Of a stretch of 64,000 nt of DNA, positions 23,968-32,372 are shown piece by piece. The translations under genes were made by a program, and so were the position numbers. Position 1 is the first letter of the stretch. Each line of letters starts with the position of its first letter. The notes beneath the pieces were generated by a model. The model made no database searches, was not told the DNA's origin, and saw only the letters and a list, made by a program, of their open reading frames with translations. The stretch comes from Chitinophaga chungangae (GTDB taxonomy: Bacteria > Bacteroidota > Bacteroidia > Chitinophagales > Chitinophagaceae): the NCBI RefSeq assembly GCF_017742215.1, contig NZ_JAGHKP010000001.1, positions 1,612,001 to 1,676,000 of the forward strand. The letters run 5' to 3'.

Positions 23968-26409
23968 ATGATGAGAAGAAAACTTTTACGGACTTTCCGG
24001 AATAGCTATCTGGCAGTCCTTTTGATTCTCGCCTCAAATGCATTGGCACAGAATCTTACGCCTGTGCCAGGAACGGGGCAGATCCACGAAGCGATTCAAG
24101 TCCAGAAAGCGTTTATGCTGCCGGGTGATACTGTAAAGAGCACGGCGAAGAATGCCGACACATGCCGGCAGCTTGCAATTAAAAACGGAAACCTGTACCG
24201 TTACAATTGCTCGCTCGGGCACTGGGTTAAAATTGTTTCCGGCTCTTCGCTCGATTCCGTCCGCCGCTCGAACGATACGCTTTATTTTCGCACTGCAAGC
24301 GGAGAGATCGCGGTAAAGATGGAGGGGATTGAAATTGCCGGGATCAACGGGTTGGCTGATAGTCTCATCAGGAAGTTATCAGGCAAAATAGTCCAAACGG
24401 TGGATCAGCTGCCCGCATACCCAACCACCGATTCTTTGATCTTCGTCGCGGATACCGTACGGGGCGGCCTGTTCGCCAGCCAGGCGGCGGGTAGTGCAGA
24501 CGGCGGCGTAGTCTTCGATGCTTCTGATGGTGGATATTGGCGAAGGGTGTACGATCCTGCCGGCGGGATCAATGTCCGATGGTATGGTCCAGCAGCAGAT
24601 TCGTTGACGGACGATATCGCGAAGATCCAGGCTGCTATCAACCGCGCAGCGGCCGATAGCGTAGGGTTGGTGACCATGAGAGGGATGAATATACTCATTG
24701 ATTCGGCTATACGTCTTCCCTCAAACATGACATTGGATGCAACCGGCAGTTATATCCAGGTGAAGAAATACAGCAACGAGTACCTGGTGCGGAATGCAGA
24801 CTTCGTGAATGGGAACACGAACAAAGAGGTGTTCGGAGGCCGTTGGAACGGAAACGGGTTGACACAGACGGTAAGCGCAGGAACGGACATTGAAAGCGCC
24901 CGGGCGTGCGCTGGCTTCTTTTTTTACCGCTCGTCGAAGCTGCGCATCCACGACCTGGAGGTGGACAGCACAAAGGCATGGGGTGTTTCAGGCATTAACT
25001 GCGATCAGATACACGTCTACAATGTTCACTTTGAGCAGAACCCATTCGACGCGTCGGGGAACCCAGCGGTTGGTATTAATGGTGACGGCGTAACCTTCAA
25101 CGCCGGGAATGCGTTGATAGAGAATATCACTGGTTTCACGAACGACGACATGGTCGCGTTCGGATGCGGTGGCCCGACCATCGCCAGCACGCCGTTGCCG
25201 CCTGTAGATCTACGAGATTATGAAAATATTACGATACGTGATATTTTCCCGTCGTCTAGACAGGGTGTTACCACCCACCGCGGCGTGGGCCTATATTCCC
25301 GTAATGGCTACAAGCTGAGTAATATCACCATCGACGGCATAAACGGCAATACTTCCGCCGGCGCGGTAGTTATGAGTGATCCGAACGGGGTCGGTGCGAA
25401 TTTCCGGAATGTAAAGATAAATAACATCAACGGAAGCTCGGTGTTCATCCCCACTAGCCCGTCCACGTACAACGGGTTCGGCATTATAGGGTTCAACGCG
25501 ATCCAGTTCATCGACAATATATCGATATCAAACGTGAACCGGTATGACACGTACTCTTCGCCGGCGGACATGATCAAGACGCAGGACAGCTCCATAATAG
25601 GGAATATGAACCTGTCGAATATTTCCGTAAAAGCGAACGGCGCCCGGATAACATTTATCAATGACGGGGGGACCATCCGAAATATTAACCTGAGCAACGT
25701 TATGCTGCTGGATAGTGCCGGGTTGTTCCCTCAAGGCCTTTATACCCGTTCAGCGTCGAATTTCGGCGGCGACACCGTACGGATCAGTGGCTATGCAGTC
25801 AATGTTACCCAGGACAACAGCTATGTGCCCATCGCAAAGGGTGGGAAAAAAATATGGCTGAATCTGCCAACGGTCATTCTGGATGATACCACCGACCTGG
25901 TACGACGGGATGGCGCAACAGTATATACCCGTTCGACTGGCCTCAATACTTTCCAAAATAACCGATGGTACGGACATAGCATGCTGAACCAGAACGCTGT
26001 GGATCAAAGTTTCACCGGCCGAATTACCGGCCCGTTGTATTCTTCTGGCGGTATGGGGATAGGCGTGACGTCGTTGACCTCCACATTTCAGGTTACCGGC
26101 AGCATGGCCATTAATCACCGGGTGATCACAGGCAACACGACAGCGGGGGCTGAGGTGGTACTCTACGCAAACAACACAGGAACCGCGACTATTTCTCTTC
26201 CCGCGGCATCCAGCTGCCCGGGACGCGTCTACATCATAAAGAAGATCAGCGCAAACGGTAACGATGTGGTGATAGATCCCAATGCGAGCGAGAGTATTGA
26301 CGGGCAGCCAACGAAAACGATCACGCTGCAATATTCCGCCGTGGCATTCCATTCATCAGGGGCGAATTGGTTTTCTATAGGCGCTTACGCGACATCTATG
26401 ACGCTTTAA
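23968..26409 (+). CDS. Beta-helix spike / polysaccharide-lyase-like protein with signal peptide (813 aa)
   Basis: Residues 1-27 form a clean Sec signal peptide (MRRKLLRTFR basic, then LAVLLILASNALAQ), odd for a virion protein assembled in the cytoplasm. Around 195-230 comes the pectate-lyase-type opening (VRWYGPAADSLTDDIAKIQ), then about 400 residues of right-handed beta-helix (repeating NITIDGIN, NISISNVN turns), and a C-terminal module (VYIIKKISANGNDVVIDP) common at phage fibre ends. It probably binds or cleaves host glycans. Whether it is virion-borne or secreted by the lysogen cannot be decided here. Confidence 0.8.
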   Translation: MMRRKLLRTFRNSYLAVLLILASNALAQNLTPVPGTGQIHEAIQVQKAFMLPGDTVKSTAKNADTCRQLAIKNGNLYRYNCSLGHWVKIVSGSSLDSVRRSNDTLYFRTASGEIAVKMEGIEIAGINGLADSLIRKLSGKIVQTVDQLPAYPTTDSLIFVADTVRGGLFASQAAGSADGGVVFDASDGGYWRRVYDPAGGINVRWYGPAADSLTDDIAKIQAAINRAAADSVGLVTMRGMNILIDSAIRLPSNMTLDATGSYIQVKKYSNEYLVRNADFVNGNTNKEVFGGRWNGNGLTQTVSAGTDIESARACAGFFFYRSSKLRIHDLEVDSTKAWGVSGINCDQIHVYNVHFEQNPFDASGNPAVGINGDGVTFNAGNALIENITGFTNDDMVAFGCGGPTIASTPLPPVDLRDYENITIRDIFPSSRQGVTTHRGVGLYSRNGYKLSNITIDGINGNTSAGAVVMSDPNGVGANFRNVKINNINGSSVFIPTSPSTYNGFGIIGFNAIQFIDNISISNVNRYDTYSSPADMIKTQDSSIIGNMNLSNISVKANGARITFINDGGTIRNINLSNVMLLDSAGLFPQGLYTRSASNFGGDTVRISGYAVNVTQDNSYVPIAKGGKKIWLNLPTVILDDTTDLVRRDGATVYTRSTGLNTFQNNRWYGHSMLNQNAVDQSFTGRITGPLYSSGGMGIGVTSLTSTFQVTGSMAINHRVITGNTTAGAEVVLYANNTGTATISLPAASSCPGRVYIIKKISANGNDVVIDPNASESIDGQPTKTITLQYSAVAFHSSGANWFSIGAYATSMTL

Positions 26410-26427
26410 TATTTTAAATAGTGTGAT

Positions 26428-26673
26428 ATGGGAGGAACAAAATTCGGCGTCAGCCAGGTTGTAAATACAACACCAAAGTGGGTAGGCTACACAATGAACA
26501 TCATCGTCGCTTTGGCCATTGCAGGAAATACCTGGGTGGCCTCAACTGGCATGCTGAACGATGCAGATAAGGTAGAATGGATGCTGGGTATCAGCATCCT
26601 GACAGGCTTCCTCCATTATATCGCTAAGATGTTCGGGATTCCTGTTGAAGAGCCAAAATGGAAACAGAAATGA
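26428..26673 (+). CDS. Holin-like membrane protein (81 aa)
   Basis: Two hydrophobic segments (MNIIVALAIAGNTWVAS, residues 22-39, and WMLGISILTGFLHYIAKMFG, residues 51-70) with a short polar loop and a lysine-rich end. Size, charge and position at the head of the lysis cassette fit a class II-type holin that would open the inner membrane for the endolysin. It overlaps the next gene by 16 bp. Family not recognised. Confidence 0.6.
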   Translation: MGGTKFGVSQVVNTTPKWVGYTMNIIVALAIAGNTWVASTGMLNDADKVEWMLGISILTGFLHYIAKMFGIPVEEPKWKQK

Positions 26674-26954
26674 CAACTGAAGCACAAATATCGCGGATGC
26701 AGGAGAACTATGAAAAGCTTGCTGAGGATGTCAGCGAAGTAAAAGACGATCTCAGGGAAGTAAAAGGGATGCTACACCGCGTAACTGAAGCAGTTGGAGG
26801 CAATCCTGTATCCGGCGACGGAGGTATGGTTGCGCGCATAAACAAGCTGGAAAAAAAAGTAGAGATGTTTGAGCGATTAAAGTGGCTAATTATCGGAGCC
26901 GCCGCCGCTTCTGGATTGGCTTTAGGGGAAATCATCGATAAAATATTGAGATAA
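26658..26954 (+). CDS. XhlA/hemolysin-type membrane protein of the lysis cassette (98 aa)
   Basis: A long N-terminal coiled coil (residues 8-75, QISRMQENYEKLAEDVSEVK, then INKLEKKVEMFERLKW) ends in one membrane helix (WLIIGAAAASGLALGEIIDKIL, 76-97). This is the XhlA/hemolysin layout, which partners holins in phage lysis. Translation is coupled to the holin-like gene. It could anchor or time the holin; that part is inference. Confidence 0.65.
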   Translation: METEMTTEAQISRMQENYEKLAEDVSEVKDDLREVKGMLHRVTEAVGGNPVSGDGGMVARINKLEKKVEMFERLKWLIIGAAAASGLALGEIIDKILR

Positions 26955-26988
26955 TGATCGAATTAGGAACGGTATTAAAAAGAATAAT

Positions 26989-28770
26989 ATGAACTTCTTT
27001 TTCAAACTCGGCGATCGATACAATGCCGTCGAATATATCCCCAAAGGCTCCGGGAAATTCCCGATCGTGTTTTTTTCACCCGGAAAAGGGGAGCAGCTGG
27101 GTGATCCTGCCGGCCTGTTGAAATACGGGCCCAATAAGCTGGTAAATTCCGGTTGGGCTCCGAACATGATCGTGGTTTCCGTGCAGTCCGGGCAGGCATG
27201 GCCACCGGTACTCGTTACCGGTAAGATCATCGAACAGCTCAAAGAACGCTACGCGGATTGCTGGGACGGCAGAATATTCGCTACGGGGTTATCCGCCGGC
27301 GCATGGGCGCTCATCCAGTACGCGGGCACCAGCAAAGAAAACGCCGCTCAGCTCACCGCCATCTATGCATTGTCCGCACCGGAGCCCGATCCTGGCTTCA
27401 ACCGCGAGAACCTGCGCGATCTTCCCGCTTGGGGCGTGGCCGGCACGCAGGACAGCGTATTCAATAAACAGAAAGCACTGTTTGAGGGTTTGGGGAAGAA
27501 ATTCACGGCGCTGCCCGGCGGGCACGACGGAAGCGTGTGGAACGCGGCATATGAACCGGGATTCGGCGCCTACGACTGGATGCTGCAGCAGGGGGCAGTC
27601 ACCAAACCGGAACCCGAACCGCAGCAGAAGGAACACGTCCTGAAGCCGGGCAAAGACGGCGGCGTTTATAAGGACGCCGCGGTGCTGGGGATCAACGCCG
27701 GCGACGTGGTGGTGCTCCGCGGCGCCTACCAATATTTCAACCTATGGAACCTGAAGGGCAATGCAACTGCGCCCGTTATCATCGTGCCGGACGGCCAGGT
27801 GATCATTGGCGGAAATAAGAGCTACGCATTCAACATGCGCGAATCGGAACACTTTCGGATTGACGGCCAGCAAAAGATCATTATCGACGGCGGCACGCTC
27901 GGCTTCGATTCCGTTGGCATGGCGCTGAACAGGTGTCGGAACTTCACGCTTTCCGAAATTGAGGCGAGGACCGTCTCAGTTGGCCTCATGATCAAAACCA
28001 CACCAAAAGGAGATGACCCGAACACCTATGGCGACGGCTGGGCCTATGATAACATTACCATCAAAGGCATGAACATCCACGACGTACGTGGCGAGGGTAT
28101 GTACATCGGGCATTCTAATTCGGGTGTCGAAGTGGTTCAGTCAGGTCCGGCCGAAAAAGCCGTCTACGCGTTCCGCATGCGCAACCTGGTGATCACCGAC
28201 AACCTCATCCAGCGTACCGGTTGGGACGGCCTGCAGGTGACTTGCGGGGATGGGGTGCTGCTGCAGGGCAACCAGATCTCCGACTACGGCCAGGCGAATC
28301 AGCGATTCCAGAATTTCGGGATACTGGCGGCCGGCAGAAACCTGCGCATCCTGGACAACGACATCAACCGGGGCAACGGCACCGGTATCACCTGCAGCGG
28401 TAACGAATCATTGCAGATACTCAGAAACGTGGTTCAAGATGCGCGTGGCGAAGGACAAGACGCGATCTACGTGAACGCTCATAAGATCAAGGATTACGGC
28501 CGTTGCCAGCCTATTATCGAGGACAACGTGATCTCCGGCTGCCTCCGCAGCCCAATTCGCGTGGAGAACAGCGACGGGTACATGGTGCCGGGAAGTATAT
28601 CCCACAACCGAATAAAAGACTGTGCGGCAGCGATCGTGGATAATTCCAGGTCGGTGCTGGACGGCAATGTCATCGACGGTGGCCCGGCCGAACCTGAGGT
28701 TCCGGTGCCGCAAAGAAAATTATTAACTACAATCAAAGTGTATGACAATGGAGATATTGAAAAGATATAG
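26989..28770 (+). CDS. Esterase/beta-helix fusion protein (593 aa)
   Basis: Residues 15-200 are an alpha/beta-hydrolase: nucleophile elbow GLSAG with S102, acid D155 (GTQDSVF) and histidine H179 (GGHDGS) in the right order. A Pro/Glu/Gln hinge (205-215) joins a right-handed parallel beta-helix (about 216-570: NITIKGMNIHDV, NLVITDNLIQRT, NLRILDNDINRG coils). No signal peptide. The combination suggests a capsule-modifying enzyme that deacetylates or cleaves surface glycan held by the helix. It sits inside the lysis cassette and overlaps the next gene by 29 bp. It may be a second tail spike. Confidence 0.75.
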   Translation: MNFFFKLGDRYNAVEYIPKGSGKFPIVFFSPGKGEQLGDPAGLLKYGPNKLVNSGWAPNMIVVSVQSGQAWPPVLVTGKIIEQLKERYADCWDGRIFATGLSAGAWALIQYAGTSKENAAQLTAIYALSAPEPDPGFNRENLRDLPAWGVAGTQDSVFNKQKALFEGLGKKFTALPGGHDGSVWNAAYEPGFGAYDWMLQQGAVTKPEPEPQQKEHVLKPGKDGGVYKDAAVLGINAGDVVVLRGAYQYFNLWNLKGNATAPVIIVPDGQVIIGGNKSYAFNMRESEHFRIDGQQKIIIDGGTLGFDSVGMALNRCRNFTLSEIEARTVSVGLMIKTTPKGDDPNTYGDGWAYDNITIKGMNIHDVRGEGMYIGHSNSGVEVVQSGPAEKAVYAFRMRNLVITDNLIQRTGWDGLQVTCGDGVLLQGNQISDYGQANQRFQNFGILAAGRNLRILDNDINRGNGTGITCSGNESLQILRNVVQDARGEGQDAIYVNAHKIKDYGRCQPIIEDNVISGCLRSPIRVENSDGYMVPGSISHNRIKDCAAAIVDNSRSVLDGNVIDGGPAEPEVPVPQRKLLTTIKVYDNGDIEKI

Positions 28771-29233
28771 CGTCCTGCTCTTGCTGCTCGCCTGCAGCTG
28801 CATGACGCAAAAAAAATGGGCCGAAGGTTGCGCCGAGCGTTTTCCGGTCAAAGCGAGCACGGTATACGTGCAGGGCGCGACCAGGTACGATACAACCTAC
28901 CTGCCCGGCGACACCCTGGTGTTTTCCGATACGGTGACCGTGGATTGCGATACCGTGAAGGGCGTCATTACAAAGTACATCAACCAGGTACGGCCATGCC
29001 CTCCGGTGCAGATCCGTACGGTCAGCCAGGTGGATACGGTTGTAACGACGGTAGAGAACCGGGCAGCACTGGCAGCGGAGCAGCTACGTAGCCACTCAAT
29101 ACAGGTTAAGCTGGACCGGCAGGTTAAAATATCCCGGTTCTTCACGGTTTCAACGATCGCCTTATCTGCCATCGGCTTCGTATTCTTGTATGCCGGGGGC
29201 AAGTTATCCTTCATTACAAAATTGTTCAAATAA
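28742..29233 (+). CDS. Candidate unimolecular spanin (u-spanin, 163 aa)
   Basis: Residues 1-18 are a lipoprotein signal with lipobox LLAC (C18 would be lipidated), and residues 133-153 form a C-terminal membrane helix (FFTVSTIALSAIGFVFLYAGG) followed by a basic tail. A protein tied to the outer membrane by lipid and to the inner membrane by its C-terminus is the defining layout of u-spanins, which fuse the two membranes in the last lysis step. The periplasmic middle is beta-rich with a short helix (LAAEQLRSHSIQ). It lies between the spike and endolysin genes. ATG at 28748 is an alternative start. Confidence 0.7.
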   Translation: MTMEILKRYSVLLLLLACSCMTQKKWAEGCAERFPVKASTVYVQGATRYDTTYLPGDTLVFSDTVTVDCDTVKGVITKYINQVRPCPPVQIRTVSQVDTVVTTVENRAALAAEQLRSHSIQVKLDRQVKISRFFTVSTIALSAIGFVFLYAGGKLSFITKLFK

Positions 29234-29742
29234 TGGCCGGCTTCAAACTCGCAATAGCCCCCGTTTTAAAGTGGGAAGGTGGATACGTAAAAGACCCTGA
29301 CGATGAGGGCGGAGAGACTTACAGGGGAATAACCAGGAAGAACTGGCCGTTCTGGCCTGGGTGGGCCCAGGTGGACGCTGCGAAACCAATAAAAAAAGGC
29401 AAATATATTCCACTGGCAGACCCGTTTGTCGAGGAATTCTACGAAAAACACTATTGGGAACCAATAAAGGGAGATCTGATACACGATCAGCGCACTGCCG
29501 GCTTCCTGCTAGACTTCTACGTTCATTCCGGGTACCATGCCGTTGAAGCCATACAAACAGTCGCAGGTGTAACGCCGGATGGTATTTTCGGTCCTCAAAC
29601 ACTAGCCGCGATAAATAAGGCAGGCAGCCTGTTTGATCAATTAAAAGCGTCCCGTATTGCATTCCTGCATGCTGCTTCAAAAAGGAAGAGCAATATTAAA
29701 TTCTTAGCTGGGTGGCTTCGCCGGGTGAATTCTTTCAAGTAG
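29233..29742 (+). CDS. Endolysin, GH108 muramidase with peptidoglycan-binding C-domain
   Basis: 169 residues. The N-terminal catalytic domain shows the GH108 signature KWEGGYVKDPDDEGGETYRGI with catalytic E15, and the C-terminal part (about 90-165, AIQTVAGVTPDGIFGPQTLAAIN) is the peptidoglycan-binding module usual in this family. It should cleave the glycan strands of the host wall. No signal peptide, so export relies on the holin. The start overlaps the spanin stop by 1 bp. Confidence 0.9.
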   Translation: MAGFKLAIAPVLKWEGGYVKDPDDEGGETYRGITRKNWPFWPGWAQVDAAKPIKKGKYIPLADPFVEEFYEKHYWEPIKGDLIHDQRTAGFLLDFYVHSGYHAVEAIQTVAGVTPDGIFGPQTLAAINKAGSLFDQLKASRIAFLHAASKRKSNIKFLAGWLRRVNSFK

Positions 29743-29746
29743 TCCA

Positions 29747-29769
29747 GCCGGGTATTCCCTGGCTTTTTT
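29747..29769 (+). terminator. Terminator of the late operon
   Basis: GCCGGG and CCCTGGC (one bulged T) around a 4-nt loop, followed by six T, lie 5 bp after the endolysin stop. Confidence 0.7.
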
Positions 29770-29797
29770 CGTAAATTCGGATTCTAAATTCCATGAT

Positions 29798-30460
29798 ATG
29801 TGCGGCCGGTATGAACTCAACGACAATCGAACCTTTAAAATCATCGAAAAGAATTTGCTTCCGGACGACTTTAACGTGTCGGTATATAAGCATTTCAATA
29901 TCGCCCCCACAATGACGGTGCCTGTCCTTACCGCGCCCAAACAGATGGAGCTAATGTACTGGTGGCTGATACCACCATACGAGAAGGAATTCAAAGCTGG
30001 AAAATACTCCATGTTCAATAAAAAATCCGAAGAACTGGACAAGCCCTACTGGCAAAATCTCCTGAAAGCCCAGCGCTGCGTACTCCCGTTGTCCGGGTTT
30101 TATGAGTGGAAGAAAATCGATTCAAAAACAAAAATCCCATACCGAATACACCCGGATGATGCCGCGTTTTTTTGGGGAGCCTGCCTTTATGATAATTGGA
30201 TAGACCGTAATACTGGAGAAGTAAAGCGATCTTTTACCATCCTCACCACGGCGGCGAACGAATTCATGGCGGAAGTCCACGACCGTATGCCCGTTTTCCT
30301 GCAGCCTGAGAGGGCCTTTGACTGGCTCAATCCTGAATTCCCAAACCCTAAGGATCTGTTAGCGCCTTTCCCTGCTGAGCAAATGTGTAAGTACAGGGTT
30401 TCCAAAGACGTGGGAAACAGCCGTAACAACTACCCCGAACTAATTTTACCCGCTGAGTAG
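29798..30460 (+). CDS. SRAP-domain abasic-site crosslinking protein (YedK/HMCES family)
   Basis: 220 residues with all family active-site residues: C2 (exposed after Met removal, as in MCGRYE), N74 (SMFNKKSEE), E103 (GFYEWKK) and H161 (EVHDRMPVF). The family protects abasic sites in single-stranded DNA by covalent thiazolidine linkage through Cys2. Here it is phage-borne and stands outside the lysis operon behind a terminator. It could protect replicating phage DNA or counter host glycosylases; the second is inference. Confidence 0.9.
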   Translation: MCGRYELNDNRTFKIIEKNLLPDDFNVSVYKHFNIAPTMTVPVLTAPKQMELMYWWLIPPYEKEFKAGKYSMFNKKSEELDKPYWQNLLKAQRCVLPLSGFYEWKKIDSKTKIPYRIHPDDAAFFWGACLYDNWIDRNTGEVKRSFTILTTAANEFMAEVHDRMPVFLQPERAFDWLNPEFPNPKDLLAPFPAEQMCKYRVSKDVGNSRNNYPELILPAE

Positions 30461-30532
30461 ATGCCATGAACTCCCAGCCACACCTACTGAATGGGCGTGA
30501 ACGATATATTCAGGCACATTCAATGCGGAGGC

Positions 30533-30562
30533 AACAGCCGGGCAAGACTACCCGGCTGTTTT
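30533..30562 (+). terminator. Rho-independent terminator
   Basis: AACAGCCGGG and CCCGGCTGTT enclose an 8-nt loop, then TTAATT. It ends the YedK-like gene, 70 bp after its stop. Confidence 0.8.
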
Positions 30563-30591
30563 AATTACGTCAAATAAATTTGCCAATGTAA

Positions 30592-30622
30592 TTAGCAAAA
30601 TATTACTAATTTCGTTAGCAAA
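30592..30622. promoter_or_regulatory. Direct repeats TTAGCAAA in the promoter of 30635-31258
   Basis: TTAGCAAA occurs at 30592-30599 and 30615-30622 (23 bp apart), with the inverted form TTTGC at 30579-30583. A -7-like TAATTTCG lies between them. The set looks like a regulated promoter, probably under one of the phage HTH proteins. Confidence 0.4.
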
Positions 30623-30634
30623 CAAATATGCGTG

Positions 30635-31258
30635 ATGGAAGACAACCTTGATTACACCAGCAGCATCCCGTCCGTAAACGACTATCTTGGTTCCGGAAAT
30701 TACCCGAAGCCACAAAAACAGCGGTATAACCCCTTCATTTTGCTCGCGCCCGGCCTGCTGGAACTGTTTTTCTCGAAAGGGAAGACGTTTTTCGTCCTAC
30801 AGCCGTATGACCGCGGGCCGGCTCACCCGACGCGAAGTATTTTAATAACCCCATACGCGGAGCGGGAAGAGGCGCAGAAGCATTTCGATGCGATACCCGA
30901 GATCTCCCAACGGGAAATTCTTGACGCCAACTCCCCGGGAGATAGAGAACGCCTATACACCTACGCCGGCCAGCTGGAAGGCACCGCAGCCTACGTCCCC
31001 ATCCTAAAAGAGAAAGTAGCAAAGGAGCCGCCGCTTCTCAAACAGCGTGTCCGGCGCTACCTGCAGCAGCAAAAGAAAGGGGCAATCCGGTCTGTGGAAT
31101 TAATCCAGATGACGGTAGTATACGGCCAGCTGATGATTGAAATTCACCTCCCGAAAGAGGTGTTATCTGTTTCCTTGGGCGAGATTGAAAACGTGGACGA
31201 TGCTAACCAATGGAAAACACTACTACCGGGAGTATCCGACGGTGAGTTACCGTTTTGA
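30635..31258 (+). CDS. Phage accessory protein of unknown function (207 aa)
   Basis: The ATG at 30635 follows a GTG in frame (30632). A short acidic start leads to a hydrophobic helix (NPFILLAPGLLELFF, residues 31-45) and then a mixed region with basic helix (LKQRVRRYLQQQKKG). No family is recognised. Preceded by a terminator and a candidate operator, it seems to be expressed independently of the late operon, typical of a moron gene. Confidence 0.6.
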   Translation: MEDNLDYTSSIPSVNDYLGSGNYPKPQKQRYNPFILLAPGLLELFFSKGKTFFVLQPYDRGPAHPTRSILITPYAEREEAQKHFDAIPEISQREILDANSPGDRERLYTYAGQLEGTAAYVPILKEKVAKEPPLLKQRVRRYLQQQKKGAIRSVELIQMTVVYGQLMIEIHLPKEVLSVSLGEIENVDDANQWKTLLPGVSDGELPF

Positions 31259-31469
31259 GGTGTACGGAAAGCCGGTTATTTTCGAAATTGAGGAAATTCC
31301 CCACACCGGCGGTAGTTGGGGTATCCGTGTAAACAACCGTCATTGGGGATACATTCTTTTCCGGCAGGGTAGGTGGGAGGTGGCTCTTCAAGGGAAGCCG
31401 CCAGTATGGTTCACATCGGAGGATATGCAGGAGCTCGTCGCGGAGGTGGAGAGGAATACCCCGGCGTGA
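31200..31469 (+). CDS. Small beta-rich protein (89 aa)
   Basis: The first ATG that keeps the coding-like part (RFEVYGKPVIFEIEEIP, then WGYILFRQGRWEVALQG) lies at 31200, overlapping the previous gene by 59 bp; GTG codons at 31242 and 31260 are plausible shorter starts. The pattern of alternating strands and tryptophans suggests a small barrel. Function unknown; probably co-transcribed with 30635-31258. Confidence 0.5.
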   Translation: MLTNGKHYYREYPTVSYRFEVYGKPVIFEIEEIPHTGGSWGIRVNNRHWGYILFRQGRWEVALQGKPPVWFTSEDMQELVAEVERNTPA

Positions 31470-31510
31470 TCGCCAGGGTCGATAGAACCAATATTTGTGC
31501 AAAAAAATTC

Positions 31511-31744
31511 TTAATCCCGGGCCCGCAGCAGGACGGTCGCTGAAATATCGCCCGCGGGCTCGAATTCCTGGAAATCAAATGGCGTTTCTCCCTCGACGCA
31601 GTGAATGCGCCGATCGGGTGAAAAATGCTCACGGCCCACTTCGAGGTTCAGCCCTATAAAGGAAACACCCGCTTTTTTCATATCGGAAACGAATTGCTGT
31701 AGCAGCTGCTCCAGCTGAGCGCAAGGGGAGATCTCTTTTTCCAT
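31511..31744 (-). CDS. Small protein of unknown function (77 aa)
   Basis: The start at 31744 (MEKEISPCAQLEQL) is preferred to 31771, which adds nine leader-like residues. The N-terminal helix (QLEQLLQQFVSDMKKAG) is followed by strands and an acidic stretch (CVEGETPFDFQEFEP). It is read leftward, opposite to its neighbours, and may be divergently controlled with the XRE gene at 31884. Confidence 0.5.
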   Translation of the reverse strand: MEKEISPCAQLEQLLQQFVSDMKKAGVSFIGLNLEVGREHFSPDRRIHCVEGETPFDFQEFEPAGDISATVLLRARD

Positions 31745-31829
31745 GGGTGCAGGTTTTGAGGGAATCCGCAAAAAAGGAACGGAACTCTACGGTGTCGCCG
31801 CAGTTAACCGAATATAGGATATTTTTTCA

Positions 31830-31853
31830 ATTGACTTAATACATTAAGTCAAT
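31830..31853. promoter_or_regulatory. Near-perfect operator palindrome upstream of the XRE gene
   Basis: Arms TTGACTTAAT and ATTAAGTCAA with a 2-bp spacer form a 22-bp perfect inverted repeat, extended by one pair on each side. It lies 31 bp upstream of the XRE start and also faces the leftward gene. It is very likely the binding site of the neighbouring regulator. Confidence 0.65.
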
Positions 31854-31883
31854 ATTATTTCGCGCTTTCGACAATTTGACAGA

Positions 31884-32111
31884 ATGATCAGTGTTAAGGA
31901 CGTAGAATTATCGAAGGCATTCGGCAAGCGCTTTAGAGAGCTCAGGCAACAAACCGGAATGAGTACCCGGGAGTTCGCCGATACTGCCGGCATATCGCAT
32001 GCGCAGATCTACAACATAGATAACGGAAAGGGTAATCCTACATTAGGAACTATAAATGCCATCGCTAAGACCTTGAACATGTCTGTTTCGGAGTTGTTGG
32101 CGGGTCTGTAA
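31884..32111 (+). CDS. XRE-family regulator (75 aa)
   Basis: A complete HTH_3 protein: FGKRFRELRQQTGMSTREFAD, then GISHAQIYNIDNGKGNPTLGT, then INAIAKTLNMSVSELLAGL. The recognition helix and closing leucines are intact. It has no effector domain, so it is a simple dimeric repressor, most likely binding the palindrome 31 bp upstream and controlling itself and perhaps 31511-31744. It may be a phage regulator or a resident gene next to the phage end. Confidence 0.85.
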   Translation: MISVKDVELSKAFGKRFRELRQQTGMSTREFADTAGISHAQIYNIDNGKGNPTLGTINAIAKTLNMSVSELLAGL

Positions 32112-32222
32112 ATGGAGTGCAAAATTGCCAACATTAGTTTAGTTAAAATTATAATACAGCTGTCTGTACTGTATTTTGTCGGATGAAAAAAGAGGATTAC
32201 AGAATCCGCTCGGTACCTCAGG

Positions 32223-32251
32223 AAAAAGGATCACTTGGTGGTCCTTTTTTT
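32223..32251 (+). terminator. Rho-independent terminator
   Basis: AAAAAGGATCAC pairs with GTGGTCCTTTTT around a 3-nt loop and runs into a seven-T tract. It ends rightward transcription from the XRE gene. Confidence 0.75.
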
Positions 32252-32372
32252 GTTTTACGGCTGCTTTGCCGGCGCTTTTACCCTGCGGCATCACTACGGT
32301 GCGAACGCTTTTACCTTATCACCCCGCTGTCATTCACCTGCCGCCTCACTGCGATCACGTGCGCTGCGGCTC

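Noticed and set aside
31203..31502. A 99-codon minus-strand frame over the small beta-rich gene
   Set aside because: The forward frame has better periodicity and sits in an operon; the reverse lacks plausible structure.
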